Source: Cytophagales bacterium (GTDB lineage: Bacteria > Bacteroidota > Bacteroidia > Cytophagales > Bernardetiaceae). Taken from it: DNA of 64,000 nt. Below are positions 43,556 to 52,370 of the stretch, piece by piece (position 1 is the first letter of the stretch; each line of letters begins with the position of its first letter). A model generated the notes under the pieces. It saw only the letters and a list, made by a program, of their open reading frames with translations. It searched no databases and was not told where the DNA came from. The translations under genes and the position numbers were made by a program. Location: NCBI GenBank assembly GCA_013299045.1, contig JAAFJX010000003.1:62001-126000 (forward strand). The letters are read 5' to 3'.

Positions 43556-44197
43556 ATGGATTTTAAAACTATTTTTGAAAATAACTGCGCCTGGATTGCG
43601 CAAAAGACGGAGTCTGACCCCAGCTACTTTGAAAAACTAGCCAAAGGTCAAAACCCCGAAATTCTTTATATTGGTTGTTCTGATAGCCGCGTAACCGCCG
43701 AAGATTTGATGGGTATGCAGCCTGGGGAGGTGTTTATTCACCGCAACGTAGCCAATTTGGTTGTGAGTACTGATAGCAATTTGAATGCAGTAACCCAATA
43801 TGCTGTACAATACTTGAAAGTAAAGCACATTGTTATTTGCGGGCATTATGAATGCGGGGGCATCAAGGCGGCACTGCACCCTAGCGATATGGGGCAGCTC
43901 AACAGTTGGCTACAAACCCTGCGCGATGTGTATAGACTACACCAAGCCGAGCTAGATGCCATTACTAATGAGCAAGTTAAGTTTGACCGTCTCGTAGAGC
44001 TAAACGTTCAGGAGCAGTGCATGAACATTATAAAAATTGACCACGTACAGCGTGCATGGTATGCCACGGGCTTTCCACGCATACACGGCTGGGTCTTTGA
44101 TGTGCGGACAGGGCGTTTGAAAGACTTGGAGCTAAAAGTAGAAGAGCTCTTTAGTGAAATACGCGGTATTTATGACCTTAAGCCAAATTTAACCTAG
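43556..44197 (+). CDS. can: Beta-class carbonic anhydrase
   Basis: This 213-residue zinc enzyme hydrates CO2 to bicarbonate. Zinc ligands are in YIGCSDSR (CxDxR) and the pair HYECGG (HxxC), with FIHRNVANLV and DSNLNAVTQYAVQYLKVKHIVICGH between. C-terminal LNVQEQCMNI and GWVFDVRTGRLKDL are usual for the clade. The frame is open to a TTG at 43529, but ATG 43556 (MDFKTIFENN) matches family starts. A terminator follows at 44227. Confidence 0.95.
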   Translation: MDFKTIFENNCAWIAQKTESDPSYFEKLAKGQNPEILYIGCSDSRVTAEDLMGMQPGEVFIHRNVANLVVSTDSNLNAVTQYAVQYLKVKHIVICGHYECGGIKAALHPSDMGQLNSWLQTLRDVYRLHQAELDAITNEQVKFDRLVELNVQEQCMNIIKIDHVQRAWYATGFPRIHGWVFDVRTGRLKDLELKVEELFSEIRGIYDLKPNLT

Positions 44198-44226
44198 AAC
44201 GGCCTCCGTCCGAGAATTATTTGTAG

Positions 44227-44262
44227 AAACCTATAAGGTCTTTGAGGTCTTATAGGTTTTGT
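44227..44262 (+). terminator. Terminator after carbonic anhydrase
   Basis: AAACCTATAAG and CTTATAGGTTT form an 11-base stem with an 11-base loop, followed by TGTT. It lies between two convergent genes and may work for both. Confidence 0.8.
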
Positions 44263-44310
44263 TATCATTGTTGTCAATAGACTGGTCTGCTTTTCTCATT
44301 AAAATCAAAC

Positions 44311-45537
44311 TTATACCAAAGGCTGTACTGCCTGCTCAAAGGCTTTTTGTGCAATGCCGTATCGGCTGTTGTGTTCTAATGTAACACGGCGCAAGGCATT
44401 GGCAATGGTGTCGGATACGTCTTTGAAAATGGCAGCGTCGCTGGTATCCACATAGTCTTGGCTCATTAAATAAGCAAAAACACGCGCCATACCGCAGTTG
44501 GCAATAAAATCTGGGATAACAGACACCTTGCTGTCGGCATAAACTCCCGTAGGGCCGAAGAAAATTTCAGGGTCTGCAAAAGGGACGTTCGCACCACAAG
44601 AAATGACCTCAAGGCCACGTGCGGCCAATCTTTCTATTTGCTCTTTAGTTACTAGCCTAGAAGCCGCAGCAGGGATAAAAATTTCAGCGCCTATGTCCCA
44701 AATTCTTTCGTTGATGTAGTCAAAAGGCTGCATTTCGCTGGTGTTCAGAGCATTTCCGTTTCGTTCTATAAAAAGCCTACGCACGTCTTCTAAACCAAGC
44801 CCTTGAGGCGCAAGAATGCCTCCGTTTCTATCTATGATACCGATTATTTGCACACCACTCTGCGCCAGATAATAGGCAGCAGCAGCGGCTACATTGCCCC
44901 AGCCCTGAATAATAGCGCGCTTGCCTGTCATACCCCCCCAGTAACCGTAATAGTGTGTTACTGCTTCCGAAACGCCATAACCGGTAATCATATCGGCCAC
45001 TGTATAGGCGCGCTTCAGGCTTGGTGAAAAAGCCTCATCTTGGAGTGGCTTGATAACTCCCTTACGCAACTGACCAATGCGAGCAATCTTTTGAAATTCA
45101 GTAGGTTGATAGTGCCCTTGTACAACTCCCTCCTGAGGATGCCATATTCCGCAGCGCTCTGTTATCGGTATGACTTCATGAATTTCGTCAACGTTGAGGT
45201 CGCCGCCTGTCCCGTAATAATTTTTTAATAAAGGGGTTACGGCCTTATACCATCTCTTTAAAACGCCCTCTTTGCGTGGGTCTTGGGGGTCAAAATTAAT
45301 GCCTGATTTAGCTCCGCCAATGGCAGGGCCAGCCACTGTGAACTTAATTTCCATTGTTTTTGCCAAAGATAACACCTCATGCTTATCCAAGCCCTTGCGC
45401 ATGCGTGTACCACCTCCCGCAGCCCCTCCGCGAAGGGAGTTTATGACCACCCAGCCAATAGCCTCTGTTTCAGGGTCATGCCATTCAAATACTATTTCAG
45501 GTGCTTTTTTTTCAAATTTGTCCAAAAGGGCTTTCAT
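44311..45537 (-). CDS. Glu/Leu/Phe/Val dehydrogenase family protein
   Basis: A 408-residue NAD(P)-dependent amino-acid dehydrogenase. N-terminal substrate motifs: GGAAGGGTRMRKGLDKHEVLSLAKTMEIKFTVAGPAIGGAKSGI, where the second lysine (in AGPAIGGAKSG) aligns with the catalytic one, and YGTGGDLNVDE. The Rossmann part has IIQGWGNVAAAAAYYLAQ (residues about 215-232). The C-terminal half carries FIPAAASRLVT and VSVIPDFIANCGMARVFAYLM. Glutamate versus leucine specificity cannot be set by eye, so no symbol is given. An intrinsic terminator separates it from the upstream gene. Confidence 0.9.
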   Translation of the reverse strand: MKALLDKFEKKAPEIVFEWHDPETEAIGWVVINSLRGGAAGGGTRMRKGLDKHEVLSLAKTMEIKFTVAGPAIGGAKSGINFDPQDPRKEGVLKRWYKAVTPLLKNYYGTGGDLNVDEIHEVIPITERCGIWHPQEGVVQGHYQPTEFQKIARIGQLRKGVIKPLQDEAFSPSLKRAYTVADMITGYGVSEAVTHYYGYWGGMTGKRAIIQGWGNVAAAAAYYLAQSGVQIIGIIDRNGGILAPQGLGLEDVRRLFIERNGNALNTSEMQPFDYINERIWDIGAEIFIPAAASRLVTKEQIERLAARGLEVISCGANVPFADPEIFFGPTGVYADSKVSVIPDFIANCGMARVFAYLMSQDYVDTSDAAIFKDVSDTIANALRRVTLEHNSRYGIAQKAFEQAVQPLV

Positions 45538-45567
45538 AGCGAGTTGTGTTAAGAAATTTTATTATTT

Positions 45568-45608
45568 ATTAAACAAAAAGGCAGCCCTCCATGAAGAACT
45601 GCCTTGTT
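45568..45608 (-). terminator. Intrinsic terminator for the 45725 gene
   Basis: On the minus strand AAGGCAG and CTGCCTT form a stem followed by TTTTTGTTT. It ends the message of the upstream secreted-protein gene before the dehydrogenase gene starts. Confidence 0.75.
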
Positions 45609-45724
45609 AAAATAGTGGGGCATTAGTAGTCTTTTTAAAATCTACTTGGCTATCTTCGTTCTTGCAAATGTAATTTTATGGACAGAAAGAACAAAGGTTA
45701 TAAGCAATTTTTATAATTTTCTTG

Positions 45725-46336
45725 TTATTTATTTACTTTGGCTTTTAAGTCAGAGAGCATTTGAGCTTTTACAGTGCGGATTTGCTTTTCTTGCTCTTCC
45801 ACCCACTTCAACTTTGGCGTTTTGCCGTCTGGCGATGCGTCCTTATAAGGCACAAACTTGAGGCCATAGTCCGCAAACATATCGCGGTACATATCTTCTA
45901 GAATCGTGAAATTTTCGTTGATGTTTTGCTTGAGCGAAGCCACTTCTTCTTGTTCTTGCATGATAATGGCTTCGGCGTTGGCAAGCTCAGAGTGCGATAA
46001 TTTATCCATTTTAACGGTGCTGGCTGTGGCTGTTCCTGAAACAGTACCGTTGTTTGCTGTTTCGGCTAGGTCGCTTCCGCCGCTGAGCTTATTGAGCAAA
46101 AGTTTTTGTTTTAAGATGTTCATTTGAGCTTTTTCCTGAGTGGCCATCTCCGAAAAACTTTTTCCAAAATATTCTGCCCACAACGCATTATCGCTGGGTG
46201 TATTGCTCAGTTTTTTCCAAAGAGCGGGCTTATTCAAGGGGTCTTCACGATTGAGTTCTTGAGCAGAAACCAACTCAAACGACACAAGAAACACAACAAG
46301 AGTAGTAAAAAAGCGGAGCATTTTGTTGCTAAACAT
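45725..46336 (-). CDS. Hypothetical secreted helical protein
   Basis: A 203-residue protein with a signal peptide (MLRFFTTLVVFLVSFELVSAQ). The mature part is mostly helical and charged, with NKPALWKKLSNTPSDNALWAEYFGKSF near its start and coiled-coil-like text (NAEAIIMQEQEEVASLKQNINENFTILEDMYRDMF) near the middle. No family is recognised. It is divergent from gldD and separated from the dehydrogenase by a terminator. Confidence 0.65.
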   Translation of the reverse strand: MFSNKMLRFFTTLVVFLVSFELVSAQELNREDPLNKPALWKKLSNTPSDNALWAEYFGKSFSEMATQEKAQMNILKQKLLLNKLSGGSDLAETANNGTVSGTATASTVKMDKLSHSELANAEAIIMQEQEEVASLKQNINENFTILEDMYRDMFADYGLKFVPYKDASPDGKTPKLKWVEEQEKQIRTVKAQMLSDLKAKVNK

Positions 46337-46775
46337 AAGAAGATGGCTTTGGTAATTGTTGATAAATTCAGAATAAATGACTGTTGATAGTGCAAAATTA
46401 AAGAGAAAATTTTATTAAATCCAAACATCACCAAATAAAATACTTATGTCTATCTATTTTCTTTTAATAGTTCAAAAAAACAGCAGTAAAGTTATAAAAT
46501 ATGCTAATCACTAGGTCTTGGCGTGGCTCATATCATTGAGAGCTCCCGCATTAAAAGCACCCTTTTCTGAGCCTTATTTGAGCGATTTGAGAGCTTGGTG
46601 CTGCAAAACACAGTCTTTAGAATTTGCATAGTAGCAGCATCGCCCACCTTCCAGAAACACCTTTGGTTTATTTCATTACCGATACAAAAATTGTATTGGT
46701 AGCCATGTTTTATACTTTTTTCACTACCTTTGCATCAAAAGGATTAATACCAGAACTTTTTATCAATTTACTCAA
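46337..46775. promoter_or_regulatory. Divergent upstream region with gldD promoter box
   Basis: TACCTTTG at 46725-46732 is a good Bacteroidota -7 box and lies 43 bases before the gldD ATG. No TTG stands exactly 19 bases upstream. The closest is at 46696, 26 bases from the box. The rest of the 439-base gap shows no hairpin or repeat. Confidence 0.5.
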
Positions 46776-47411
46776 ATGCACCTGCATCAGCTTGTCCGTA
46801 CTATTTTTAGTTTACTGTTAATCAGCACTTTATTCTCCTGTAGCGGGAGCGACGGCTTTGTGCCTAAGCAGCGTGGGTTTTATAGAATTGAGCTACCGAA
46901 AGCCGATTATCGTATGCTGCCAGATAGTTTTCCTTACAGCTTTGAACTCTCAAAATTCACACGCATTCAGGAAGATACCTCTGCCATTGCCGAACAGTTC
47001 TGGATACAGCTCAACTATGAGCCTGTGGCTATGGCTAGCATACATATTTCCTATAAGGCCATTAAAAACAAGCAAGATTTATTTGAAGACTACATCAATG
47101 ACACTTATAAATTGGCCGCAAAGCATAATATCAAAGCCTCATCCATAGAGCAAACCGTTCAGAAAACCCCTAAAGGGTATGGCTTGACGCTCTATGAAAT
47201 AGAAGGCGATGTACCTACCACCTTTCATATTGCCATCACGGACTCGGCCAAGCATTACTTTCGTGCGGCACTCTACGTACCTTCTTCAACGCTCAACGAC
47301 TCACTCGCACCTGTGCTGGAGTATGTGCGTGCAGACATGATGCGCATGATAGAAACTTTTGAGTTCAAGGAGGAGGTCAAAACGCCTTTTCCTTATTTCC
47401 GAACGCGGTAA
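46776..47411 (+). CDS. gldD: Gliding-motility lipoprotein GldD
   Basis: A 211-residue lipoprotein with lipobox LFSC (C22). The body matches GldD: KQRGFYRIELPKADYR, FPYSFELSKFTRI, FWIQLNYEPVAMASIHISYKAI, DYINDTYKLAAKHNIKASSIEQ, and the C-terminal FHIAITDSAKHYFRAALYVPS. GldD is required for gliding and for the linked type IX secretion process in Flavobacterium. In Flavobacterium it sits beside gldE, ssb and mutY; none of these is next to it here. It converges with hemW with 8 bases between the stops. Confidence 0.93.
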   Translation: MHLHQLVRTIFSLLLISTLFSCSGSDGFVPKQRGFYRIELPKADYRMLPDSFPYSFELSKFTRIQEDTSAIAEQFWIQLNYEPVAMASIHISYKAIKNKQDLFEDYINDTYKLAAKHNIKASSIEQTVQKTPKGYGLTLYEIEGDVPTTFHIAITDSAKHYFRAALYVPSSTLNDSLAPVLEYVRADMMRMIETFEFKEEVKTPFPYFRTR

Positions 47412-47419
47412 AGGGGCCT

Positions 47420-48547
47420 CTAAACAATAAAAAAGTACTGTGCAATCATGTCCGCAACAACTTTTCCTGTTTGTGTTAGCACTAAATAGCCATCTGAGAT
47501 TTGGATAAGTCCACGTTTTTGGTATTCGTCCAAAGTATCTGCATGGTTCTGTAGGAGGTCGTAACCGAGTTCACGCAAGTAGGCCAAAGAAATGCCTTCA
47601 GAAAGTCGTAGGTTCGTTAGCAAATATTCGTTGGTGCGGTCTTCCTGACTCAAGTCTTCGGCTAAGCATACCAAACGACCAGATTTAAGGCCATCTATGT
47701 AGTTTTTATTGATGGGCGGATTCAAAAAACGCTGATGGGGTTTGTAGCTATGCGCCGACGGGCCTATGCCCAGATAAGGCGAACCATGCCAATAAGCAGC
47801 ATTGTGTACAGCCCTAAAGCCACTTTTTGCAAAATTAGAGATTTCATATTGCTCATAACCGTGTGTTTGCAGGGTTTCCATGGTGTACTCCATTTGCCAA
47901 AGCTCGGCAGACTCATTGAGCGTTTTGAGTTTACCTAGTTTCTTCTGCTTGCCAAAATAGGTATTTTTTTCAATGGTTAAATTATAAGCCGAAATGTGTG
48001 GACTTTGAATGGCCAAAAATTGCTGGAGTTCTGCCTTAAAAGAGGTTTTGGTAAAGTGCGGAAATCCATACATTAAGTCTATCGTAAAATTTTGGAAATC
48101 AGATTTTTGTATCCATTCAATCGCATTTAGCGCTTGTTGCGCAGAATGGGCACGGTTCGCCCATTGCAGAACTGCATCGCTAAAGGACTGTATGCCTAAA
48201 CTCAAACGATTGATACCCATTTGATGCCATGTAGCCAGTCTTCCTAGACTTACATCGTCCGGATTAGCCTCCAGGGTAATCTCTGCCTTTGCTGAAATGC
48301 CAAAAAGCGTATCGGCAAGTGCTAAAAACTCCTCTATTTCAGCTTCATGCAACATAGAAGGAGTCCCGCCGCCAAAGTAAATGCTCTGCAAGGGCTCTTT
48401 TAGAGGGAAAAAATGCTGTTGTAAACGCATTTCTTGGTGCATAGCCTCCAGCATTTGTTTTTTGTTGCGTAATGACGTTACAAAATGAAAATCGCAATAG
48501 TGGCAGGCTTGCTTGCAAAAAGGAATATGAATGTATAGACCAGGCAT
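47420..48547 (-). CDS. hemW: Radical SAM heme chaperone HemW
   Basis: A 375-residue protein. The Fe4S4 radical-SAM motif is KQACHYCDFHF, with an N-terminal GLYIHIPFCKQ giving the C-x3-C-x2-C arrangement plus the fourth HemW cysteine-like position (CDF). Further markers are SIYFGGGTPSML, ITLEANPDD, RLSLGIQSF, NFTIDLMYGFPH and SAYNLTIEKNT. The C-terminal winged-helix part has EYLLTNLRLSEGI. HemW binds heme and delivers it to respiratory enzymes; older annotations called it an oxygen-independent coproporphyrinogen oxidase. It is upstream-facing to gldD and stands alone. Confidence 0.94.
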   Translation of the reverse strand: MPGLYIHIPFCKQACHYCDFHFVTSLRNKKQMLEAMHQEMRLQQHFFPLKEPLQSIYFGGGTPSMLHEAEIEEFLALADTLFGISAKAEITLEANPDDVSLGRLATWHQMGINRLSLGIQSFSDAVLQWANRAHSAQQALNAIEWIQKSDFQNFTIDLMYGFPHFTKTSFKAELQQFLAIQSPHISAYNLTIEKNTYFGKQKKLGKLKTLNESAELWQMEYTMETLQTHGYEQYEISNFAKSGFRAVHNAAYWHGSPYLGIGPSAHSYKPHQRFLNPPINKNYIDGLKSGRLVCLAEDLSQEDRTNEYLLTNLRLSEGISLAYLRELGYDLLQNHADTLDEYQKRGLIQISDGYLVLTQTGKVVADMIAQYFFIV

Positions 48548-48563
48548 AAGGTGAGTTCTTTAC

Positions 48564-48604
48564 AAAAAAAATCGCGAACAGAGAGTTCTGAACGCGATTT
48601 TTTT
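48564..48604 (-). terminator. Terminator after rplY
   Basis: ATCGCG (48571-48576) and CGCGAT (48593-48598) pair, extended by the A and T runs and by inner pairing of CAGA with TCTG. On the minus strand it is followed by seven T residues, so it ends the rplY message. Confidence 0.9.
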
Positions 48605-48631
48605 AACGGAACGATTACACTAAACAATAGC

Positions 48632-49192
48632 TTAGCTAGTACGCAAAGAACGCGGAATTTCTATGGTAACAATCGTAACAAGCGGGCTGTTCAGAATCTC
48701 AAAGCCTTCCACTTTTAGTTCTCCCACTTTAGTAGATTTGCCCAAATCCAAGGCACTAACATCTACAGGTACAAAATCTGGCAGATTTTTAGGCAAAGAC
48801 TTCACTCTAACAGTGCGAAGTTTTTGTAACAATTTTCCACCTTTTTGAACACCTACAGAAGAGCCAGTTAATTTGATAGGCACATTCATTTTTACAGGCT
48901 TGTCATCTTCTAGTTCAAGGAAGTCAGCGTGTAAAATAGTTTCACTAACTGGGTGGTATTGAATATCTTGAAGGATAACATGGCGCATTTCGCCTTCAAT
49001 ATTCAGCATGACAGTGCTTACAACTGGAGTGTAAACCAAGTCGCGGAACTGAATCATGGGGACATAAATCTGTTTAGGTTCTTTGCCCGCACCATACACA
49101 ACAGCAGGCACACAAGCTTCGCGACGGAGTTGTTTGGCCGTTTTACTACCTAATTCTTTGCGATTAAACGCTACAATTTCTTGGGTTTTCAT
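48632..49192 (-). CDS. rplY: 50S ribosomal protein L25/general stress protein Ctc
   Basis: This 186-residue 5S rRNA-binding protein is of the long Ctc form: an N-terminal L25 domain (AFNRKELGSKTAKQLRREACVPAVVYGAGKEPKQIYV, MRHVILQDIQYHPVSETILHADF) and a C-terminal TL5-like beta domain (VNVPIKL-type MNVPIKLTGSSVGVQKGGKLLQKLRTVRVKSLP). Length is typical of Bacteroidota, whose L25 is longer than that of E. coli. The gene stands alone with its own strong terminator. Confidence 0.95.
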   Translation of the reverse strand: MKTQEIVAFNRKELGSKTAKQLRREACVPAVVYGAGKEPKQIYVPMIQFRDLVYTPVVSTVMLNIEGEMRHVILQDIQYHPVSETILHADFLELEDDKPVKMNVPIKLTGSSVGVQKGGKLLQKLRTVRVKSLPKNLPDFVPVDVSALDLGKSTKVGELKVEGFEILNSPLVTIVTIEIPRSLRTS

Positions 49193-49328
49193 AACAAGAA
49201 TATCTATAAAATGTTCATAAACGCGATAATCCTAACTTTTTGATTATCATGCCGCAAATGTAGAAAGAATACTCCTGAAAACCAACAAACTACATCAATA
49301 AAAAAATACTAGTGGGCTAAAAGCAAAA

Positions 49329-49357
49329 CCCTCAAAATGTTGGTGCTATTTTGAGGG
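49329..49357 (-). terminator. Terminator after siaC
   Basis: CCCTCAAAAT and ATTTTGAGGG form a perfect 10-base stem with a 9-base loop; the minus strand continues TTTTGCTTTT. It ends the siaB-siaC message. Confidence 0.85.
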
Positions 49358-49387
49358 CTTTGAGTATAAACAACAGAGCAAAGGAAT

Positions 49388-49768
49388 TTAGCCCTGGATG
49401 ACATTCATAACGATAGGTACGTCAATAATTTCCTGAAAATCCTCGCCAGACTCCTGCATATCTTCGTCATCCTCTTCGTAGAACCAGTTAATTTGTACAT
49501 CATAGCCGTGCGCTTGTGCTTTTTCAAGTTTGCGGAATATTTCCACCAAGCACTTAGAAGAACTAGTATTAAAATACTCGAGTTTCACTTCTAGAACAGT
49601 TTTTTGCTTAGGGGCTTGAACGTAAGCATCTAACCACTCAAAAAGCGGCTTATAGTACTCAATAGAGTTTTCGGGAATAGAACGGCCTTCAATTAAGAAA
49701 GAACCAGTGTCGCCATTAAATTTTAGCTCTGGTGTTTTTGTTGAGCCTTCTAAGAAGAAATTTTCCAT
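49388..49768 (-). CDS. SiaC-family (DUF1987) regulatory phosphoprotein
   Basis: A 126-residue protein of the DUF1987/SiaC family. The phosphorylation region reads EYFNTSSSKCLVEIFRKLE (about residues 66-84), where SiaC of Pseudomonas is phosphorylated by its partner kinase SiaB. The N-terminal part has TPELKFNGDTGSFLIEGRSIPENSIEYYKPL, a strong family mark. The SiaB-like gene lies 47 bases upstream, so the two form a partner-switch module. No SiaA phosphatase or SiaD cyclase gene is adjacent, so the output is unknown. Confidence 0.88.
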   Translation of the reverse strand: MENFFLEGSTKTPELKFNGDTGSFLIEGRSIPENSIEYYKPLFEWLDAYVQAPKQKTVLEVKLEYFNTSSSKCLVEIFRKLEKAQAHGYDVQINWFYEEDDEDMQESGEDFQEIIDVPIVMNVIQG

Positions 49769-49815
49769 TTCGCTTTGAGTCTATATGTTGATTTTTTTAT
49801 TTGTTACTTAAAAGA

Positions 49816-50349
49816 TTAAGCAGAAATTTTAACAGTCAAACTAAAAAAAGAACTACCATTATTGTAGTCTTTGAACTCATAGGCCAAAGGCTGCCCCGAA
49901 CGGCGCGCAATGTCAATAATTCCCAAACCAGCACCTCCCTTAGAGGAGGTTTCGCCGTTGTCCAAAGTAGAACGATAAAGCTCTTTAATTTGTTCTGTAT
50001 TGAGAGAGTTGATTTTATCAATTTGGGCTTTAAGATGGCCTACTTCCTCCGAACGGACAAAGTTACCTGTCAGTATAACATATCCTCCTTCACTGTTGCG
50101 AGCCAATATACACATAACAGCAGAGTTGTCATCTTTGCTATTGTAGTCGTAGTGATGATGAATGTTTTGTAATACTTCTACCAAAATATGATAAACCTTC
50201 TTCCTGAGCTTAGACTGCGTTTCTAGTACAGAAAGTTTATCATCAGCCACAGTCAGTAGGTCATCAAGGAAGCCCGTAGAAGGCGCACCCTTATAGGACA
50301 CTATGATGTCGGTCGGTTGCATACGATTTTTATAAACGTCCAAATCCAA
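49816..50349 (-). CDS. SiaB-family protein kinase
   Basis: A 177-residue histidine-kinase-like ATPase fold protein with serine/threonine kinase activity in relatives. YKGAPSTGFLDDLLT starts the domain; VLQNIHHHYDYNSKDDNSAVM contains the N-box-like asparagine (QNIHHH) and GGAGLGIIDIARRSGQPL the glycine-rich lid. It phosphorylates SiaC in Pseudomonas. The frame opens with TTG at 50349 (MDLDVYKNRMQP); the next ATG is at 50322. Family alignments usually have residues before SYKG, so TTG is kept. It is the first gene of the siaB-siaC unit. Confidence 0.85.
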   Translation of the reverse strand: MDLDVYKNRMQPTDIIVSYKGAPSTGFLDDLLTVADDKLSVLETQSKLRKKVYHILVEVLQNIHHHYDYNSKDDNSAVMCILARNSEGGYVILTGNFVRSEEVGHLKAQIDKINSLNTEQIKELYRSTLDNGETSSKGGAGLGIIDIARRSGQPLAYEFKDYNNGSSFFSLTVKISA

Positions 50350-50681
50350 CGCTATTATACAATTTTGGGTCTCACTTAAAATCTAAGCAAAGAAGCTATT
50401 ACACATTCAAAAACAAAACAGAAACTATACCAAAGTAAGTTTATTATGACCTACCTGACTATAAAATTAATGCTTTATGCCGTAAAGTTAATTACAAAAC
50501 TTATAGTTGCAAATAATTTTTAGCTTTTTTTTGAAACAATCGCTTTTTCATAAAATGCCAAATTCCATACCAAAAAGACTCACTCTATATCGTTTTTATG
50601 TACAAACGGCTTTTTTTGCGACCAACGCCATTGTTTTTGCGACAAAAAGCTAAGATTGCAGGACACTGCCAGCCAAAAAAA
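50350..50681. other. Gap upstream of the SiaB-like gene
   Basis: AT-rich DNA without credible genes. It should hold the promoter of the siaB-siaC unit, but no full consensus was found. The rplT terminator adjoins on the right. Confidence 0.4.
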
Positions 50682-50718
50682 AATTGGGTTTGCAGTTAGA
50701 AAAACCACAAACCCAATT
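50682..50718 (-). terminator. Terminator of the infC-rpmI-rplT unit
   Basis: AATTGGGTTTG (50682-50692) and CAAACCCAATT (50708-50718) form a perfect 11-base stem. The minus strand continues with eight or more T residues, as expected for an intrinsic terminator just after rplT. Confidence 0.93.
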
Positions 50719-50745
50719 CTATTATGCTTATACAAACTGTGCTAT

Positions 50746-51096
50746 TTAGGCGTTCTTTACTTTTTCTACAACGGCCTTGAAAGCATCAGGGTGGTTCATA
50801 GCTAAGTCTGCCAGTACTTTACGGTTGAGTTCTAAACCCGCCTTATTGGCCTTACCAATAAAAACAGAGTAAGACATACCATATTCGCGTACACCAGCAT
50901 TGATACGCTGAATCCAAAGCGCGCGATATTCGCGTTTTTTGAGCTTACGGCCTTTGTAAGCGTAGGTTAAACCTTTTTCAACGGCATTTTTTGCTACCGT
51001 CCAAACATTTTTTCTGCGTCCCCAATAACCTTTGGCTAATTTTAGGACTCTCCTGCGGCGCTCTCTTGACGCTACGGAATTGACTGATCTAGGCAT
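50746..51096 (-). CDS. rplT: 50S ribosomal protein L20
   Basis: A 116-residue 23S rRNA-binding assembly protein. Family text is complete: [71 protein letters not shown] and [17 protein letters not shown]. In many bacteria L20 represses its own operon by binding the leader of rpmI; no such leader could be confirmed by eye in the 86 bases before it. It is the last gene of infC-rpmI-rplT. Confidence 0.98.
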   Translation of the reverse strand: MPRSVNSVASRERRRRVLKLAKGYWGRRKNVWTVAKNAVEKGLTYAYKGRKLKKREYRALWIQRINAGVREYGMSYSVFIGKANKAGLELNRKVLADLAMNHPDAFKAVVEKVKNA

Positions 51097-51182
51097 TTTG
51101 TGTTAAATTTTTTTAGGTTTCGGCGGTTGTTTACACAACGCTTTGAAATGAATAAATTAGAATGGCCTGTACCTTTGCGGTT

Positions 51183-51377
51183 TTACGCAAGAAGCATTGC
51201 TTTAATAGCACGTTCGTCAGACGGGTGCACCAAGGCGAATTGACCCAACACGCGTTTGCGTTGCTTGGATTTTTTGGTCAGGATGTGGTTATGAAAAGCG
51301 TGTTTGCGCTTTACTTTACCTGTTCCTGTCAGTTTGAAGCGCTTTTTGGCTCCAGACTTGGTTTTTAACTTAGGCAT
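51183..51377 (-). CDS. rpmI: 50S ribosomal protein L35
   Basis: A 64-residue protein, the usual size. [27 protein letters not shown] and [13 protein letters not shown] are the family's conserved basic segments. It lies 59 bases after infC and 86 bases before rplT in the standard order. Confidence 0.98.
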   Translation of the reverse strand: MPKLKTKSGAKKRFKLTGTGKVKRKHAFHNHILTKKSKQRKRVLGQFALVHPSDERAIKAMLLA

Positions 51378-51436
51378 AGCAGTTTCTTACCAACTGTTGA
51401 AATGAAATGAACTGTAAACTGTTTTTGAGTACAAAT

Positions 51437-52063
51437 TTAGCCTTCTTTTTCGTTTTTGTCTGCGCTTGGTTTGTTGGTCTCGGTTTTTTCAGATTTTTCC
51501 AGCTTTTTGCTTACTACTTTCTTAGGCGAAAGTATGGCTATCATTCGCTTACCTTCCATCATAAAAGGGCCGTCTGCTTTGCCGTACTCATCAATCACCT
51601 CCATAAAGCGATTCAAAAGCGTCAATCCTCTGTCTTTGAACACAATAGCGCGCCCCACAAATTGAACATAAGCCTTCACTTTGTTTCCTTCTTTCAAAAA
51701 AGAAATAGCGTGCTTGCACTTGAACTCAAAGTCGTGGTCATCAGTATTCGGTGTAAACCTAATTTCTTTAACAACTACTTTGATGTTCTTGGCCTTCAGC
51801 TCCTTGTCTTTCTTTTTTTGCTCGTACTTGAACTTTGAGTAGTCCACAATCTTACAAACTGGCGGCTCAGCATTAGGCGATATTTCTACCAAATCTAATT
51901 GCTGCTCTTCAGCCATTCGGATAGCATCTTCTCTGCTATAAACACCGGGATTGGCTACATTATCACCCACCAAACGAACTTCAGCAGCTTTTATTCTGCG
52001 GTTTATTTTATGGGCATCTTCTTGTACTCTATTATTTGGGAAACGCGGTTGAAATGGCTTCAC
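51437..52063 (-). CDS. infC: Translation initiation factor IF-3, GTG start
   Basis: A 208-residue factor that prevents early subunit joining and checks start-codon choice. NRRIKAAEVRLVGDNVANPGVYSREDAIRMAEEQQLDLVEISPNAEPPVCKIVDYSKFKYEQ spans the N domain; VVKEIRFTPNTDDHDFEFKCKHAISFLKEGNKVKAYVQFVGRAI starts the C domain. The last 30 residues are a lysine and glutamate-rich tail typical of Bacteroidota. A TGA stop lies in frame directly before the GTG at 52063, and no ATG occurs before residue 49, so GTG must be the start. Use of a non-ATG codon fits the known self-control of infC by start-codon discrimination. Confidence 0.97.
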   Translation of the reverse strand: MKPFQPRFPNNRVQEDAHKINRRIKAAEVRLVGDNVANPGVYSREDAIRMAEEQQLDLVEISPNAEPPVCKIVDYSKFKYEQKKKDKELKAKNIKVVVKEIRFTPNTDDHDFEFKCKHAISFLKEGNKVKAYVQFVGRAIVFKDRGLTLLNRFMEVIDEYGKADGPFMMEGKRMIAILSPKKVVSKKLEKSEKTETNKPSADKNEKEG

Positions 52064-52291
52064 TCAAGCAGGTTTTGGGGTTTAACAAATTGGAATTAAG
52101 GGTATAGCACTTAAAAACACACAAAAGTAAGGTATATAAACGTATCTGCCAACTTTTTCTCTCTTTTTTTATCATGTTTTAAAAAAAGTATAAATAAATA
52201 TCCAAGAGATACACCTCAAAACAGATAATTTCTAAGCCAAAGAAAACATTATCAACGCGCTGTTGGCGCTTAATTGCTGATAGCCACAAAA

Positions 52292-52335
52292 AAAATAACA
52301 GTTCAAATGTTTAAGCGCATTTGAACTGTTATTTT
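52292..52335 (-). terminator. Terminator between rpsJ and infC
   Basis: AATAACAGTTCAAATG and CATTTGAACTGTTATT form a perfect stem of 16 bases or more around an 8-base loop; the minus strand continues with a run of T. It ends the rpsJ message, so rpsJ is its own unit. The remaining 228 bases to infC (52064-52291) must hold the infC promoter and leader. Confidence 0.93.
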
Positions 52336-52370
52336 GATTTGCAAACAATGCAGACAATTCAATTTAGAAA

